NCBI RefSeq assembly: GCF_001704415.2 | Contig: NC_030826.1 | Coordinates: 28,887,324 to 28,951,323 of the forward strand | Length of the DNA: 64,000 nucleotides | Source of the DNA: Capra hircus | Taxonomy: Eukaryota > Chordata > Mammalia > Artiodactyla > Bovidae | Direction of reading: 5' to 3' | Part shown: positions 53,422 through 63,880 of the stretch, piece by piece | Layout: every line of letters starts with the position of its first letter | How positions within the stretch are numbered: the stretch's first letter is position 1 | The notes under the pieces: model-generated | Database searches by the model: none | The model's input: the letters and a program-made list of their open reading frames with translations, nothing else | Told to the model about the DNA's origin: nothing | Program-made: the position numbers and the translations under genes

Positions 53422-54887
53422 CAAAGACCCTTCAAGGAAGAGGCACAGATCAAATTATTTCCCTAACTTTAGATCATTCTGACTCCCAAATGTGCCGTCT
53501 GCCCATCAGCTCAGCCAGCCTTCTGTTGGTGTCATGGGTCTCTAACGGGTCACCTTGGCGAGGCTGAACTTCAGCTCTCAGAACCCATTTTCCTGCATGT
53601 TCTGGTTAGGGTGGACCATAGGGAAAGTCTTGGGAGGTCGGAGGGTAAAAGAGAAGTGACAGTCACCTTGCAGTTCACACATCTCGTAGGTGATGCACTG
53701 ACATGTCACAGACACGAAGCAGAAGCCAGACCACAACTCTCCACCGCCTACACCGTTCTCCTGCATCAGCAACTGGCCCACCACCCCCCTCCAGGTCCTC
53801 CTCCAGCTTCTAGGACTCCTGGATCAGGTGTGTGTTACAGTTCGAGTCGGTGAGTGTGGAGGAAAAAGGAGCCCGTTGGAGAGGGCTCAGGCCCCAGCCC
53901 TAGCCCTACTCTGCCCTGCCAGGGCTAGGAACAGTCAGGGCCCCAGCCAGGTGGTAGATTCCACACTCCGACAGCTTGGAGGAAGAAGACTGAGCGTGGT
54001 CAACCAGCAGCCCACCAAGATGTGATCGCAAGACTCCCAACAGCTGAGTGGGGTGAGGCTGGTGATTGGCTCCATTTGGGGCCCTGTGTCAAGCTGAGGA
54101 ATCTGCGGCTGGGCCCATTTACACTCCTCATTGCCCCTAAAATAGAGCCAGGAGTGTGTCCTGACCATGGCTGCCAAAGTGCTCACCAAATGTGCACAGA
54201 AGACAGACGGACCTCTGCTGCTTACGGGCAGTGCTGGGCCCAGGGGCTGAACCATCCCCAACTGAAAGAGAATGAGCGCTCACAGCAAGCCAGACCTCAG
54301 GATACACTTGGTGGTTTTGAATCTATCAGACCAGAGTGAACCCCATAAGCTGTGAAATCAGCCTCAAGGTGGCCAATCTCTGCAGGACCCCTAATATCAG
54401 ATAAGAGAGGGTCTGGGAAATGACAATGTAAATCGGTATCTACGGACATTGACTTTCTAAGAAAACATATAGACTTTCAACTAGAAGAAACCTATACAGC
54501 AGGTACAACTTTTGGGAGCAATAGCCCCTGCCTGTCTCTTAACCTGAATCCTCTGGATATCAAATCCCTAATCAGAGACAAGCATGGGGGGAGGCTAGGG
54601 GAAAGCACACGACAGAAGCCACTTGGTACCAAAGACAAGGAGTGTTTTCTGTAGATGCATAGCAAGGTCTCAAAAAGGAGTTCTCAACCATGGCTGGGCC
54701 ATTCCTCCAAGATGGCGCAAGAAAGACTGGCTGTCCCAGGCAGAGGGTAGGAAACCATAAGAAAAAAAAACGCATCCCATCCCTGGCGGACAGCATCGCT
54801 CAGCTCAAGTCTGCAAACACCCTGGTATCCAGAGCCATCTGCCAGCAGCATGGAGACAGGTATTGGTGAAGGCACTATGCTCCAGGG
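53422..54887. other. Unique DNA, about 1.5 kb
   Basis: Possibly an unnamed old repeat around 53570-53870. A 35-bp block at 54342-54376 is the apparent source of the insertion in the next SINE. A YY1-type CAAGATGGCG lies at 54708-54717. No recognised gene. Confidence 0.45.
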
Positions 54888-54892
54888 GGCTT

Positions 54893-54927
54893 CCCATAAG
54901 CTGTGAAATCAGCCTCAAGGTAGCCAA
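54893..54927. repeat. 35-bp templated copy inside the SINE head
   Basis: Matches 54342-54376 in the same orientation with a single mismatch, 551 bp downstream. The SINE consensus has no such block. Confidence 0.92.
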
Positions 54928-55117
54928 AAGTTTGGTCCAGTAGTTGGGAATCCACCTGCCAACGCAGGGGATGCAGGTTGGATCCCTGGGACAACTAGGC
55001 CTGTGCGCCACAACTACTGAAGCCCGTGAGCCTAGAGCCTGTGCTCTGCAAGAAGAGAAGCCACCACAATGAAGAGCAGCCCCCGCTCACCACAACTAGA
55101 GAAACGCCCACGAGCAG

Positions 55118-55378
55118 GGTCAAATGGGATTCTCCAGGTCAGAATACTGGAGTGGGTAGCTCTTCCCTTCTCCAGGGGATCTTCCCAACCCAGGGATCAA
55201 ACTCTGGTCTCCCGCATTGCGGGCGGATTCTTTACCAGCTGAACCACAAGGGAAGCCCAAGAATAATGGAGTGGGTAGCCTATCCCTTCTCCAGCAGATC
55301 TTCCCAACCCAGGGATCGAACACAGGTCTCCCGCATTGCAGGCAGAATCTCTACCAGCTGAGTCACAAGGGAAGCCCA
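55118..55378 (-). mobile_element. Duplicated Bov-tA head units inside the SINE
   Basis: Two head-proximal Bov-tA units in tandem, period 119 bp (AGAATACTGG at 55141 and AGAATAATGG at 55260), each ending CACAAGGGAAGCCC. The SINE 3' portion is largely absent. Confidence 0.9.
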
Positions 55379-55430
55379 ATAAAGACCCAGCACAGCCAAA
55401 TATAAGTAAATGAAATTTTTGAAAAAGAAC

Positions 55431-56415
55431 ACTCCAGTGTACATGCAAAGGCAAGAAAACAAACCATGTTTCAGAGAAGCACTGGGAATGGGATGCAGAA
55501 AGGACAGAACCCCCAGGTTTCTCTGGAGAGAGTCATGCTCAGGTCGGTCCAAAGAAAAGGTGCCCAGGCAAGTGTAGGCAGCACCTAAGACCAGAAGGGC
55601 CCCTAATCCCATCATTAGAAAATGTAGTTAAAGGAGGAGGTGGCGGGGGCTGGGGAGAAACCTTCAAGGTCCTAAAACTAGATGCTGAAGCCCCACCTTG
55701 GCCTTGGCAGTCTGTCGTATATGCAGCACTGAGGTTAAGCAGAGTCAGGTCCCCAGGATCAGGTTCCAAGCAGAGTCAGGTCCCCAGGATCAGGTTCCAA
55801 GTTGCTACAGGTGCGGCAGCCTAATTGTTGGCCTGGTCCTGGTGTGGGGAAAAGGGGCACCCATGGGTCCTCGGTTCCTGCCGGGAACACCATCACACCT
55901 GCAGCTGGGCAGACAGAATGGCTCGGTCAGGGCAAGCAGCCAGCGAGTCACTGAGCGACCAGGGCTCAGGGAGAGGGGGCATGACGGCAATGCTCCCTGA
56001 GACCCCCAGAAATGAGGGCTATCTCCCAGCTCTCAGAGGGGCATAATCCTAGAGCAAAGCCCAGGGGCTCAGTGAGGTGGAGAGACACATTATTTTGTCT
56101 CCGTGGGGCTAAGAGCAACCACCTCAATGATGAAACTTGCTCCTGCTGATCCAAAGGCAGGAGCTTTGTGGGAAGGATCCAGGGCATGAGCCACACATCC
56201 TTTGAATCAACAGGTTTTGTGACCAAAACCAGTATCAAACAGAAAGAATGGATAAGAAACGGAATGTTCTACCCAGCCCAGCCCACCTCCCAGGTCAACC
56301 CAAGAAAAGATGCCCCAGGACCAGGTCCTGGCTGAGTCTCCCACACTGTGACGGACCTTCATATCTTTTCTTACAAAGCAAAATCCTCTCAAAAGACAGA
56401 AGGCGAGTTCTCCAG
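55431..56415. other. Unique DNA with a short tandem repeat
   Basis: Contains the perfect 31-bp duplication at 55738-55799. No gene recognised; frames to 111 codons. Confidence 0.45.
55738..55799. repeat. 31-bp perfect tandem duplication
   Basis: Unit AGCAGAGTCAGGTCCCCAGG..TTCCA at 55738-55768 is repeated exactly at 55769-55799. Confidence 0.95.
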
Positions 56416-56565
56416 GGCCCTGCTACTCAAAGTGTGGGCCATGGACAAGCATCACTAGGAACTTGCCTGAAATGCAGACTCCCAGGCCCTCCCGGGGGGC
56501 CTCTGAGACCCCTGTTCTGCACTGATGCACTGCAGCTGGAACCTGACCACCTCAGAACGTAACAG
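56416..56565 (-). mobile_element. MER5A-like hAT element
   Basis: CTACTCAAAGTGTGGGCCATGG, ACAAGCATCACTAGGAAC, CCTGAAATGCAGACTCCCAGG track MER5A from one end. Confidence 0.65.
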
Positions 56566-58139
56566 GCTACATCACCATCAGGGGATGATGGCTTAAAATA
56601 GGGCACTCCTTTCCTGCAGCGAGATGGTAAAAATTCCTTTCTTTAGGACCTACTATTTCAGAATCTGTGCTCCTTTGGGCATGCTAAATTGAGATTTACC
56701 TATTAAATAAAAAATTTCAGAAAGCTAAGAGGAAATCCAAAAGCCCTCTTCAAACGCTTAGTCACCCAGTTTACATTTTTTGTTAATGGCAATATTCTTA
56801 TTCATACCTTCCCAATTCGCTTAACAACATTTGAAAGTATTTTTTCATTCTACTTGCACAAGGTCCTCTATGTGTCTGGATGTTGGCTCATGAATAGTTG
56901 TTTTCATGATTTCAGGCAAAGCCAAGCAGTTAAGTTTGGGGTTTTTTGGGGGGTGGGGTGGGGGGAGAGGCATGTATATGTCCCTGTGTTTAATCACAGT
57001 GAAGTATAAATACATAGCTGCGTCTCTAAAACTTGCAAAAATTTCCACCAGACAACATCAATTAGGTAGATTCTTAAAACACTCAGACAAAAGGAAACAT
57101 CCTGAAAGTTTCTGTAAACGACGTTTGATCCCAGCTGAACCTATCTAGCAGTTTGGAATTTACAAGCTATTAAAATAACAGGAACATCCTTCTATTTCCT
57201 CTTAGAGCTCAAAGTGAGACTCTAAGACCAGCCAAGCACGGTAAAGAAACCTCACACATAAACACAGAAAACACACTCGTAAAAATACACTGGGTAAACT
57301 GCCTTTGTACACACAGGATGGGGTCGGGGGTACACACGGCCACCTCCTCCCTCGTGCCAAAGATCCAACCACAGTTTTATCAAAGCATGCCCAAACCAAG
57401 CTCCAACTCTAACTAACTCGATGATTTCAAAAAGAAAACCAGAGTACCTTTATCTAGACTTTAAAACGAGTGTGAGCACTGCCAAGAGCTGGAAATAAAA
57501 GAACACAGAATTCTGCATCAAAGAGTCTGAATGCTCAGTCTGTGCTTGACCAACATCCACTTCCTAACCTGGAGCAAATCACAAATGACACGCCTCCCAA
57601 GTCCTGGGCTGGAAAATCAGGAGGATGGGAGGGGTCACTGCTCACCCAAGTTCACGGTCCCACCATGGGTTACAAGTGAGAACACAATAGAACTTCAAGC
57701 TCCTGCTAACCTTAATTACTGCCAACAGCAGGCATTGTTGACTGAGCAGCTCAGGAAAGAGTCAGGATCACCTGTTTAAGGGATTTTTTTTTTTTAATGT
57801 CTTAGGTGCATCTTGGTTTTTGGGGAGTCACTTTTGTGGGATGGGGAGTGGCTCTGTTGGTTCAGATTAACCTAGGTCCTTCTCTACACCAGTCTTCTGG
57901 TGACTCTTTTCTGCTGGTGGTGAATCACCGTTGGTGGCCTGCAGGAACCACAAACCAATCTCCTGCTGCAGAAGGCTGGCACGTGGCACATCAGCTTCAA
58001 CAGAAGAGGGGCCATTTTTAAGGGCAAGCCATATCCCATCTCAGAGAACTTCAGATTCTGCCAAAGACTGAAGCAGCAGGTTATCTTTTTACAGCCTTCC
58101 ATAAATGACATTTAAGGACTAGAGGTTAAAGAGCTGGGA
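56566..58139. other. Repeat-poor AT-rich unique DNA, about 1.6 kb
   Basis: No repeat recognised; it lacks all ruminant SINEs. A G-quadruplex-type run is at 56938-56965, a T run at 57786-57796. Small unrecognised frames only. Confidence 0.45.
56938..56965 (+). other. Potential G-quadruplex
   Basis: Four G runs of at least four bases at 56938-56941, 56948-56953, 56955-56958 and 56960-56965. Confidence 0.6.
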
Positions 58140-58690
58140 ACAGGTTGGCAGTTCCTTAAAAAGTTAAGCCCAGACTCACCATGTGACCCCACAATTCCAC
58201 TCCTGAGTAATACAGCCAAGAGAAAATGAAAAATGTCCACACAAACTGTGTGTGCCAGCATTCTTCAAAATAGCCCCAAATCAAAACCATCCGTTAGCTG
58301 TCCATCAACTGAAGGATGGATACATAAGATGTTCTCTATTCACAGTGGAATACTATTCAGCCATAAAAAGGAACGGACTGCTGACACACGCTACAACACC
58401 GACGAACCCTGAAGACATCGTGCTGAAAAAAGGCCAAACACGGAAAGGCACATGGTATGTAATTCCATGTATTACATACATTCCAGGCAAAGCCATAGAG
58501 ATGGTGGTCAGGAATTAGGGAGGGAAGAAGAAGGGGGTAACTGTGAATGGACAGAGGGTTTCTTTTTGGGGTGACAGAAATGTCCTAGGGTTAAATAGTG
58601 AATATACACTGAAGTGCATACTTGAAAAGGGTGAATTCTATTGTATGTGAATTATATCTCAATTTTTAAAATGTACTATAAAAACAAAGA
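58140..58690 (+). mobile_element. Old L1 3' UTR
   Basis: GTTGGCAGTTCCTTAAAAAG just before, CACAATTCCACTCCTGAG, GGAATACTATTCAGCCATAAAAAGG, CATGGTATGTAATTCCATG and GGGTGAATTCTATTGTATGTG mark a long 3' end. Confidence 0.87.
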
Positions 58691-59210
58691 GCTAGGAATA
58701 AATGTCAACTCATTAAGAGGCACAGGGCAGCCTTAACAGGGGTTACTCACTTCACTACAGCCCAAGAGAAAATCAGGGGTGACATGGACAGCTGACATCA
58801 TCTTACCTTCAACCCCACGTGTTCTTGCGTACGGTTTAACTTTTCCTTTCCCTTTCTCCCTCCCACCCCTTCCCCCTCCCCCTCCTGAATCTGACTTTTC
58901 CTTTCTTTCTCTGTTTTTTTCTTTCTTTCCCTTAACTGGTTTATATCCTTAAGGAAAAATAAAATGAATGATTGAACACAGTTCAAGTGGTAGTGGGCTT
59001 TTTCTCTTTTTTTTTGCAATTAGAAGATATATTCCGTCAAATTATTAGGCACATTATGCTCAAGGAGTTGAAGACAAGCATAAAAATCTCAGGAGGTAAT
59101 TAGAAACTGTAAACAGTGACAATATATCAGAAAAAGAGGACACCTGAAATGTGAAAACCGAAAAAATATAGCAACTAAAACAAAGAACGGGTAAATTTAA
59201 AGTGGATTAA
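58691..59210. other. Unique DNA with a polypyrimidine tract
   Basis: A C/T-rich tract spans 58840-58935. The A-rich 59020-59200 part may be L1 debris. Confidence 0.4.
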
Positions 59211-59375
59211 AGGTCAACCCCTGGGTCAGGAAGATCCCCTGGAGAAGGAAATGGCAACCCACTCCAGTATTCTTGCCTGAAGAATCCCACAGACAGAGGA
59301 ACCTGGTGGGCTACAGTCCATAGGATCGCAAAGAGTCAGACACAACTGAAGCTACTTTTAGCACACATGCAAAAT
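59211..59375 (+). mobile_element. Bov-tA SINE, head truncated
   Basis: Starts inside box B (CAACCCCTGGGTCAGG) and runs to ACACAACTGAAGCTAC, an ordinary 5' truncation. Confidence 0.88.
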
Positions 59376-59499
59376 GTAATAGAAAAAAAAAAAATTATCT
59401 CACTGATCTCTATCTCTTCACACTGTCTTTTCTCTATGAATGTCTATCCCTGTGTTTAAAAAATAACTTCTTTCCTTTCATACAGTAGTTAATATGTGC
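59376..59499. other. Short AT-rich spacer
   Basis: A run at 59381-59393; nothing else. Confidence 0.35.
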
Positions 59500-59735
59500 C
59501 TGTGAAAGGCAGCATCCTGGGGTCATTTGGAGCATGACTTGGGGGAGTGGCTGTTGGGCTTTAATCCAGCCACTGTGATGACTATAGATGAGCCATTTTA
59601 CTCCTAGGCCTCAGTTTCCTTACCTGTAAAATGGGGACAATGGTAGAAACTACTTCATGAAGTCACTGTGAGGATTAGAGGAGTTAGAACAACACCTGGC
59701 ACGTAGCAAGTACTCTACGAGTGCTTGATAAATAA
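59500..59735 (+). mobile_element. MIR SINE
   Basis: GCCTCAGTTTCCTTACCTG, AAAATGGGGACAATGG, AACACCTGGCACGTAGC and a CTTGATAAATAAG end; among the best-preserved MIRs here. Confidence 0.87.
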
Positions 59736-60544
59736 GAAAATGAAAGAAAGAAACTTGTCAGTGAGGGCTGGCTCTGAGCTTCCCCAGACCTGACGGGCAA
59801 GCCCTCCTCCTAATGCAAAACTTCTTCCAAAGATTGTTTTCTAACTGCAAAACTAACACATGTTCATTATTCCTTGGTGAGACTTTTCCTGATTAAATAT
59901 TCTGCTACATCATTCAGTGGCAGCATAGCATTTGCTTACAGGAAGATACTGTATATATATGTTAAATAGAAGCTTCCAGTTTTGACTTTTTACTTGTGAC
60001 ATCCTCTTTCTTTCCCTTTTGCTAACAGGACAAGAGACCATTGCTGCCTTCCAGGATGGAAGGCAGAGAGCCAAGACTTTCAGTAACCCACAAGTTTAAG
60101 CCAAAAGGGGTGGGGAGGGGGTAGGGGTGTATAAATGCCTATTACTTGGTGGAGTTCAGGGATGACTTGCTCCAGGGGCTCACACAGTGTCAACAGGGCG
60201 CCATTTCTCCCCTCTGATTGGCCGTCCTCTGCAGGTGGCACCTCCCCAATTTAGGAGGCAATTGGCAACTTCCTCCCAGCTTAGCAACTTACCTTTTTGG
60301 ATAAGCCCCACCAGGACTACAGGGTTGGGGATAAAGAGCAGAGGGGTGAGTCCCCTCAAAAGATGAGGCATAGACCATCATAACAGGCGGGGTAAACCCA
60401 AATCTATAGCAACACACTTTGGAAAGCAATCAGCTGCCCAAAGAGATTTTATCAGGAAACAATTATGTGCTCAGCAGTAGCTAAGACATCCTGGTGGGAT
60501 ACAAGAGGATGGATAACAATACCCTGAGTTTCTGTGATTTCACT
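59736..60544. other. Unique DNA with a promoter-type motif cluster
   Basis: A splice-acceptor-like CCCTTTTGCTAACAG ends at 60028. A G-rich run, TATA-like box and CCAAT-type site follow at 60107-60225. No open frame of note. Confidence 0.45.
60107..60225 (+). promoter_or_regulatory. Candidate promoter: G-rich tract, TATA-like, CCAAT-type
   Basis: GGGGTGGGGAGGGGG then TAGGGG (60107-60127) precedes TATAAATG at 60130-60137. CTGATTGGCCG at 60215-60225 is an inverted NF-Y site. The order is unusual for one promoter, since NF-Y lies downstream of the TATA-like box. Motif evidence only. Confidence 0.3.
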
Positions 60545-60720
60545 TCACAGTGCAGAGGTGGTTTCACGTACATTGACCTCTTAACCCTTACAGCTCTCAT
60601 TATTGATAGCTTAATTTTACACCTGACAAAATCAGGTCCACCTAGACCGAGTGACTCAGTCAAGGTCACACAGTCAAGATGTAAACTCAAGTATCAACTC
60701 CTCAACTCTCAGCACCCAGG
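60545..60720 (-). mobile_element. MIR SINE
   Basis: TAATTTTACACCTGACAAAATC, AGTCAAGGTCACACAGTCAAG and ACTCTCAGCACCCAGG are in antisense MIR order. Confidence 0.7.
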
Positions 60721-60752
60721 TACAAGAGATCATATTAAAAATCACAGAAGAA

Positions 60753-60892
60753 GGGCTTCCCTGGCTGTCCAGTGGTTAAGACTCTGCACTTCCGCTGCAG
60801 GGGGTACAGGTTTGATCCCTTGTCCGGGAACTAAGATCCCAAACTGCGGCCAAAATAAATAAATTAATAATTTTAAAGTTAAAAAAATAAAT
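60753..60892 (+). mobile_element. CHR-type tRNA SINE
   Basis: GGGCTTCCCTGGCTGTCCAG, box B GGTTTGATCCC, CTGCGGCC and a TAAATAAATT tail. A perfect 16-bp target repeat AAAAATCACAGAAGAA at 60737-60752 and 60893-60908 shows recent insertion. Confidence 0.93.
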
Positions 60893-60908
60893 AAAAATCA
60901 CAGAAGAA

Positions 60909-61664
60909 AGATAGTCCCTGCCTTCAAGGACCTCTCTCTCTTAACATATGAGCTTTAACAGTGCCAGTTCAGGGAGGTGTATGTCAGATGCCTCTTGCAT
61001 ACTTTCCAAGATGCTACCGATCTGTGATGCTCCAAGCCACCTGGACAATATCTTCATTACAGTTGAAAAAAGATGTTTATTGCACTGTGTTCTGGGAAAC
61101 CTACCCTGTAGAAGTGTTTCATAAAAGGGGCGCCACCATCAACCCCTACCTAAGCCATACAGACATAAACACCCCTAAAACTCATCTCCACAAAGCTTCA
61201 TGGAACCTCCAGTCCTAAATCCTACCTACCACTGACTCTTCAAGATGAGAAAACATTGATGTAAGAAGTTCTCCTCTTCCTCCACCTCCCTTTCCCCAAC
61301 ACTCTTCCTTCTGATACCTATGCCCTCCTAAAGCCCCCCAGCTGCACCCTATTCAAAACCAGAGAATCCTAGTACCTGTTCATATTGAAGTGTAAATGAC
61401 TGCTGCGCTTCAAAAAGCCACCTCTGTGAAAAAGGCAGCCTCCAAATAGATGCTAACTCAAGCCAATTTCTTTGGCTCACTTTCTGCTGTGATCTCAAGG
61501 ATCCCAATTGATCTCAAAGATCAGTTTGGATCACAGGTTCTTTCCACTTTCTTCTCCCTGGTGGGACCTCTCTTTCCTTTCTCCCTGCCCCCAAAACTGT
61601 TCCACTTGGTCCTTTCCAGTTCAGAAGCAGCCTTCAGAGAACCTGAAGGTTAAACCACAAAGCA
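60909..61664. other. Unique DNA
   Basis: Nothing recognised; frames to 85 codons. Confidence 0.45.
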
Positions 61665-61797
61665 GTGGCTTATGGTTTCCAGCAACTCACCAGAGAGCTT
61701 AAAAATAGCATAATGCTTAAGCCCTACCTCCAGGGGATGCTGGTTGAATTCCTGAGGCTGGAACAATATTTTTTCAAATGACAATCATGTTAACAGA
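61665..61797. mobile_element. MER5A-like relic (weak)
   Basis: CAACTCACCAGAGAGCTTAAAA and TTAAGCCCTACCTCC have MER5A flavour, decayed. Confidence 0.35.
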
Positions 61798-62235
61798 TAA
61801 TACTAATTGCCTAATTACTCCGTGGTGGTGGTTTAGTTGCTAAGTCATGTCTGACTACCAGCAACTCCATGGACTGTAGCCTGCCAGGCTCCTCTGTCCA
61901 TGGGATTTTCCAGGCAAGAATATTGGAGTGGGTTGCCATTTCCTTCTCTAGGGGATCTTCCTTACCCAGGGATCAAACCCGGGTCTCCTGCATTGCAGGC
62001 GGATTCTTTACCAACGGAGCTACCAGGGAAGCCCAATTACTCCATGCTGGGCATAATTTTAAGGTTCATGGCTACTGACTCACTAGAACTTTAATACAAC
62101 CCTATGAGATGGGTATTAAAATGGTCTCATTTCCAGATGAGAAACCTGAGATACAAAAAGGTTAAGTAACCTGCCTGTGGTCCCACAGCTATTATGTGGC
62201 AGCAGAACCCTGCACTCTGGACCATTATCCTCCAC
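61798..62235 (-). mobile_element. MIR SINE, split by Bov-tA
   Basis: TAATACTAATTGCCTAATTAC before the SINE and GGGCATAATTTTAAGG, ACCCTATGAGATGGG, GATGAGAAACCTGAGATAC, GGTTAAGTAACCTGCC after it. Confidence 0.83.
61825..62034 (-). mobile_element. Bov-tA SINE inside MIR
   Basis: Target repeats AATTACTCCGTG at 61813-61824 and AATTACTCCATG at 62035-62046 (one mismatch). The tRNA head is intact with GGGATCAAACCCGGG. Confidence 0.93.
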
Positions 62236-62488
62236 AGCCATGGCTAAGCATCATCTGGAGTCGAGATTCCATGGAATAACCTCTTCCACCAGGAACTGAC
62301 TTAGGCTCAGCTCACTTCACAGCCTTCCCCTTCCTGGCCCTTGTATTTCATGTTCCACAAGCCAGTCTAGACACTGGGTTCTTGACCTTTGACCTGGCCA
62401 GCTGCTTCTCCACTCTGAGTTGAGTTTTCCTTCTTGTTCAGTACAACCTAGGCTCTGCCACGTCCTTCCTCTCTCGCCATCTCTTTTG
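62236..62488. other. Short unique stretch
   Basis: Nothing recognised. Confidence 0.4.
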
Positions 62489-62603
62489 TTTTGTTTCGGC
62501 CATACTGTGCAACTTGTGGGATCTTAGTTCCTTGACCAGGGATTGAACATGCACCCTCAGCAGTGAAAGCACCACGTCCTACCCCTGGACCACTGGAGAC
62601 ATC
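62489..62603 (-). mobile_element. CHR-type tRNA SINE
   Basis: TTTCGGCCATACTGTGC, GATCTTAGTTCCTTGACCAGG and a right end GGACCACTGGAGAC. Direct repeats of a CCATCTCTTTT-like site flank it. Confidence 0.83.
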
Positions 62604-62657
62604 CCTCTCCATCTCTTTTTGATATGTAATCGTATTTCCCTAGTAAGTAGACTTCCC
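62604..62657. other. Short spacer
   Basis: Nothing recognised. Confidence 0.35.
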
Positions 62658-62866
62658 AGGCTTCCTGGGTGGCTCAGTGGTTAAGAACTCGCCTGCCAAT
62701 GCAGGAGACTAGGGTTCGACCCCTGGGTTGGGAAAATCCCCTGGAGGAGAAAATGGCAACCCACTCCAGTATTCTTGCCTGGAGAATCCCATGGACAGAG
62801 GAAGCTGGCAGGCTACGGTCCATGGGGTGGCAAGGAGTCAGACACGACTTAGCAACTGAACAACAA
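62658..62866 (+). mobile_element. Bov-tA SINE
   Basis: GGCTTCCTGGGTGGCTCAGTGG, box B GGTTCGACCCCTGGG, full body and an AACTGAACAACAAG tail. Flanks GTAGACTTCCCA and GTGGACTTGCCA. Confidence 0.92.
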
Positions 62867-63880
62867 GAGTGGACTTGCCAGCTACCTCCAGCCCAGGGAG
62901 GTCCTTCTGGCTCACCCCACCTCCTAGACCCACAGTTCCTCCAAGGTGCCTCCGCTCCACCCAGCCCCTTGACAACACGACCCACAGGACCCCTCTGCCA
63001 TGTTTCCTGACTTAAAAGCAAGCTGAGGAAGATCTCTATGTTCAAGATCCACACACTCTGTATTTGCATTTTATCTCATATCAGTTTCCAGGCTCTCTTC
63101 TGAATTCTCCAAGAATTCTCCAAGAGGGTTTTAAATGTCCTTCTCCAAAAGCAAGTAAGTGCCATTTTAACATGAGACAAAGGTCTGGAAAACACCTCTG
63201 GGCTGGTGACTCTCCACCTACATGCTGGCATCTGCACTGGCCCTTCTCTCTGCTCTGTGCACTGGGAGGCCAGCCTGCGTGAACTGCAGCTAAGGACTCC
63301 CCTGTCCACTGGTTAACAAGGCGGGGGTCAGCCAGCTGGGGAGACAGGTGGGAGGTGAGGGTTCAGGAGGAGAATGAGATCCAGGCATTTCCACCTGCTC
63401 ACTCTCTGCGGGCTGTGGTTGGCTGCAGCATCTTTCCATCAGTTTGCCCCTCCAGCTACAGACCTCTCTCCAGCTTCCTGTCACCACTCCTTTCCCTTGC
63501 CTCCCAGGGCCTGCTTCACCATCCCCTAGTCCACCTACATCTCTGGGAAAAGTCCCTTCTTTAAACTCCTCACTGCCTCCACAATTAAGAGGTTTCTTTG
63601 CCCTCCACACTCTGATGGATACACCTTTCAGTGGTGTAATTCAGACACAGCTGTCACTGAGGACAGGTTTCTTGGAAGAACATTCTGGTGACCACCTTCC
63701 CTCCCCCCACCCCCCAACCAATAGCTCCTTTACAAAACGACAGCTGATAAGACACACAACTAAGTGAGGATGTGGGTGACCTCACTTCCCCCCTCCCCCA
63801 ATACAGCCCACTCTTTGTCACAAGGCCACATGTGTGCAGCTGTGTGATCAGACAGATGGGGCCGGAGGAGGAGGAGGAAA
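62867..63880. other. Unique DNA, about 1 kb
   Basis: C-rich run at 63700-63716, GGAGGAGGAGGAGG just before the terminal element. Overlapping frames to 107 codons are unrecognised. Confidence 0.45.

Larger units (their letters stand above)
54888..55430 (+). mobile_element. Long tRNA-derived SINE, broken by two insertions
   Basis: GGGCTTCCC, then a foreign 35-bp block, then GGTCCAGTAGTTGGGAATCC, GAAGAGAAGCCACCACAATG, ACTAGAGAAACGCC, a Bov-tA insertion, and the end AAAGACCCAGCACAGCC with an ATAAGTAAATG tail. Related to the copy at 38.0 kb. Confidence 0.87.

Noticed and set aside
58798..59019. Lys/Glu-rich 73-codon minus-strand frame
   Set aside because: Low-complexity translation of the polypyrimidine tract at 58840-58935.
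3514..62866. Many dispersed near-identical blocks of about 200 bp
   Set aside because: They are SINEs with target repeats; spacing and orientation are irregular, so not a CRISPR or satellite array.
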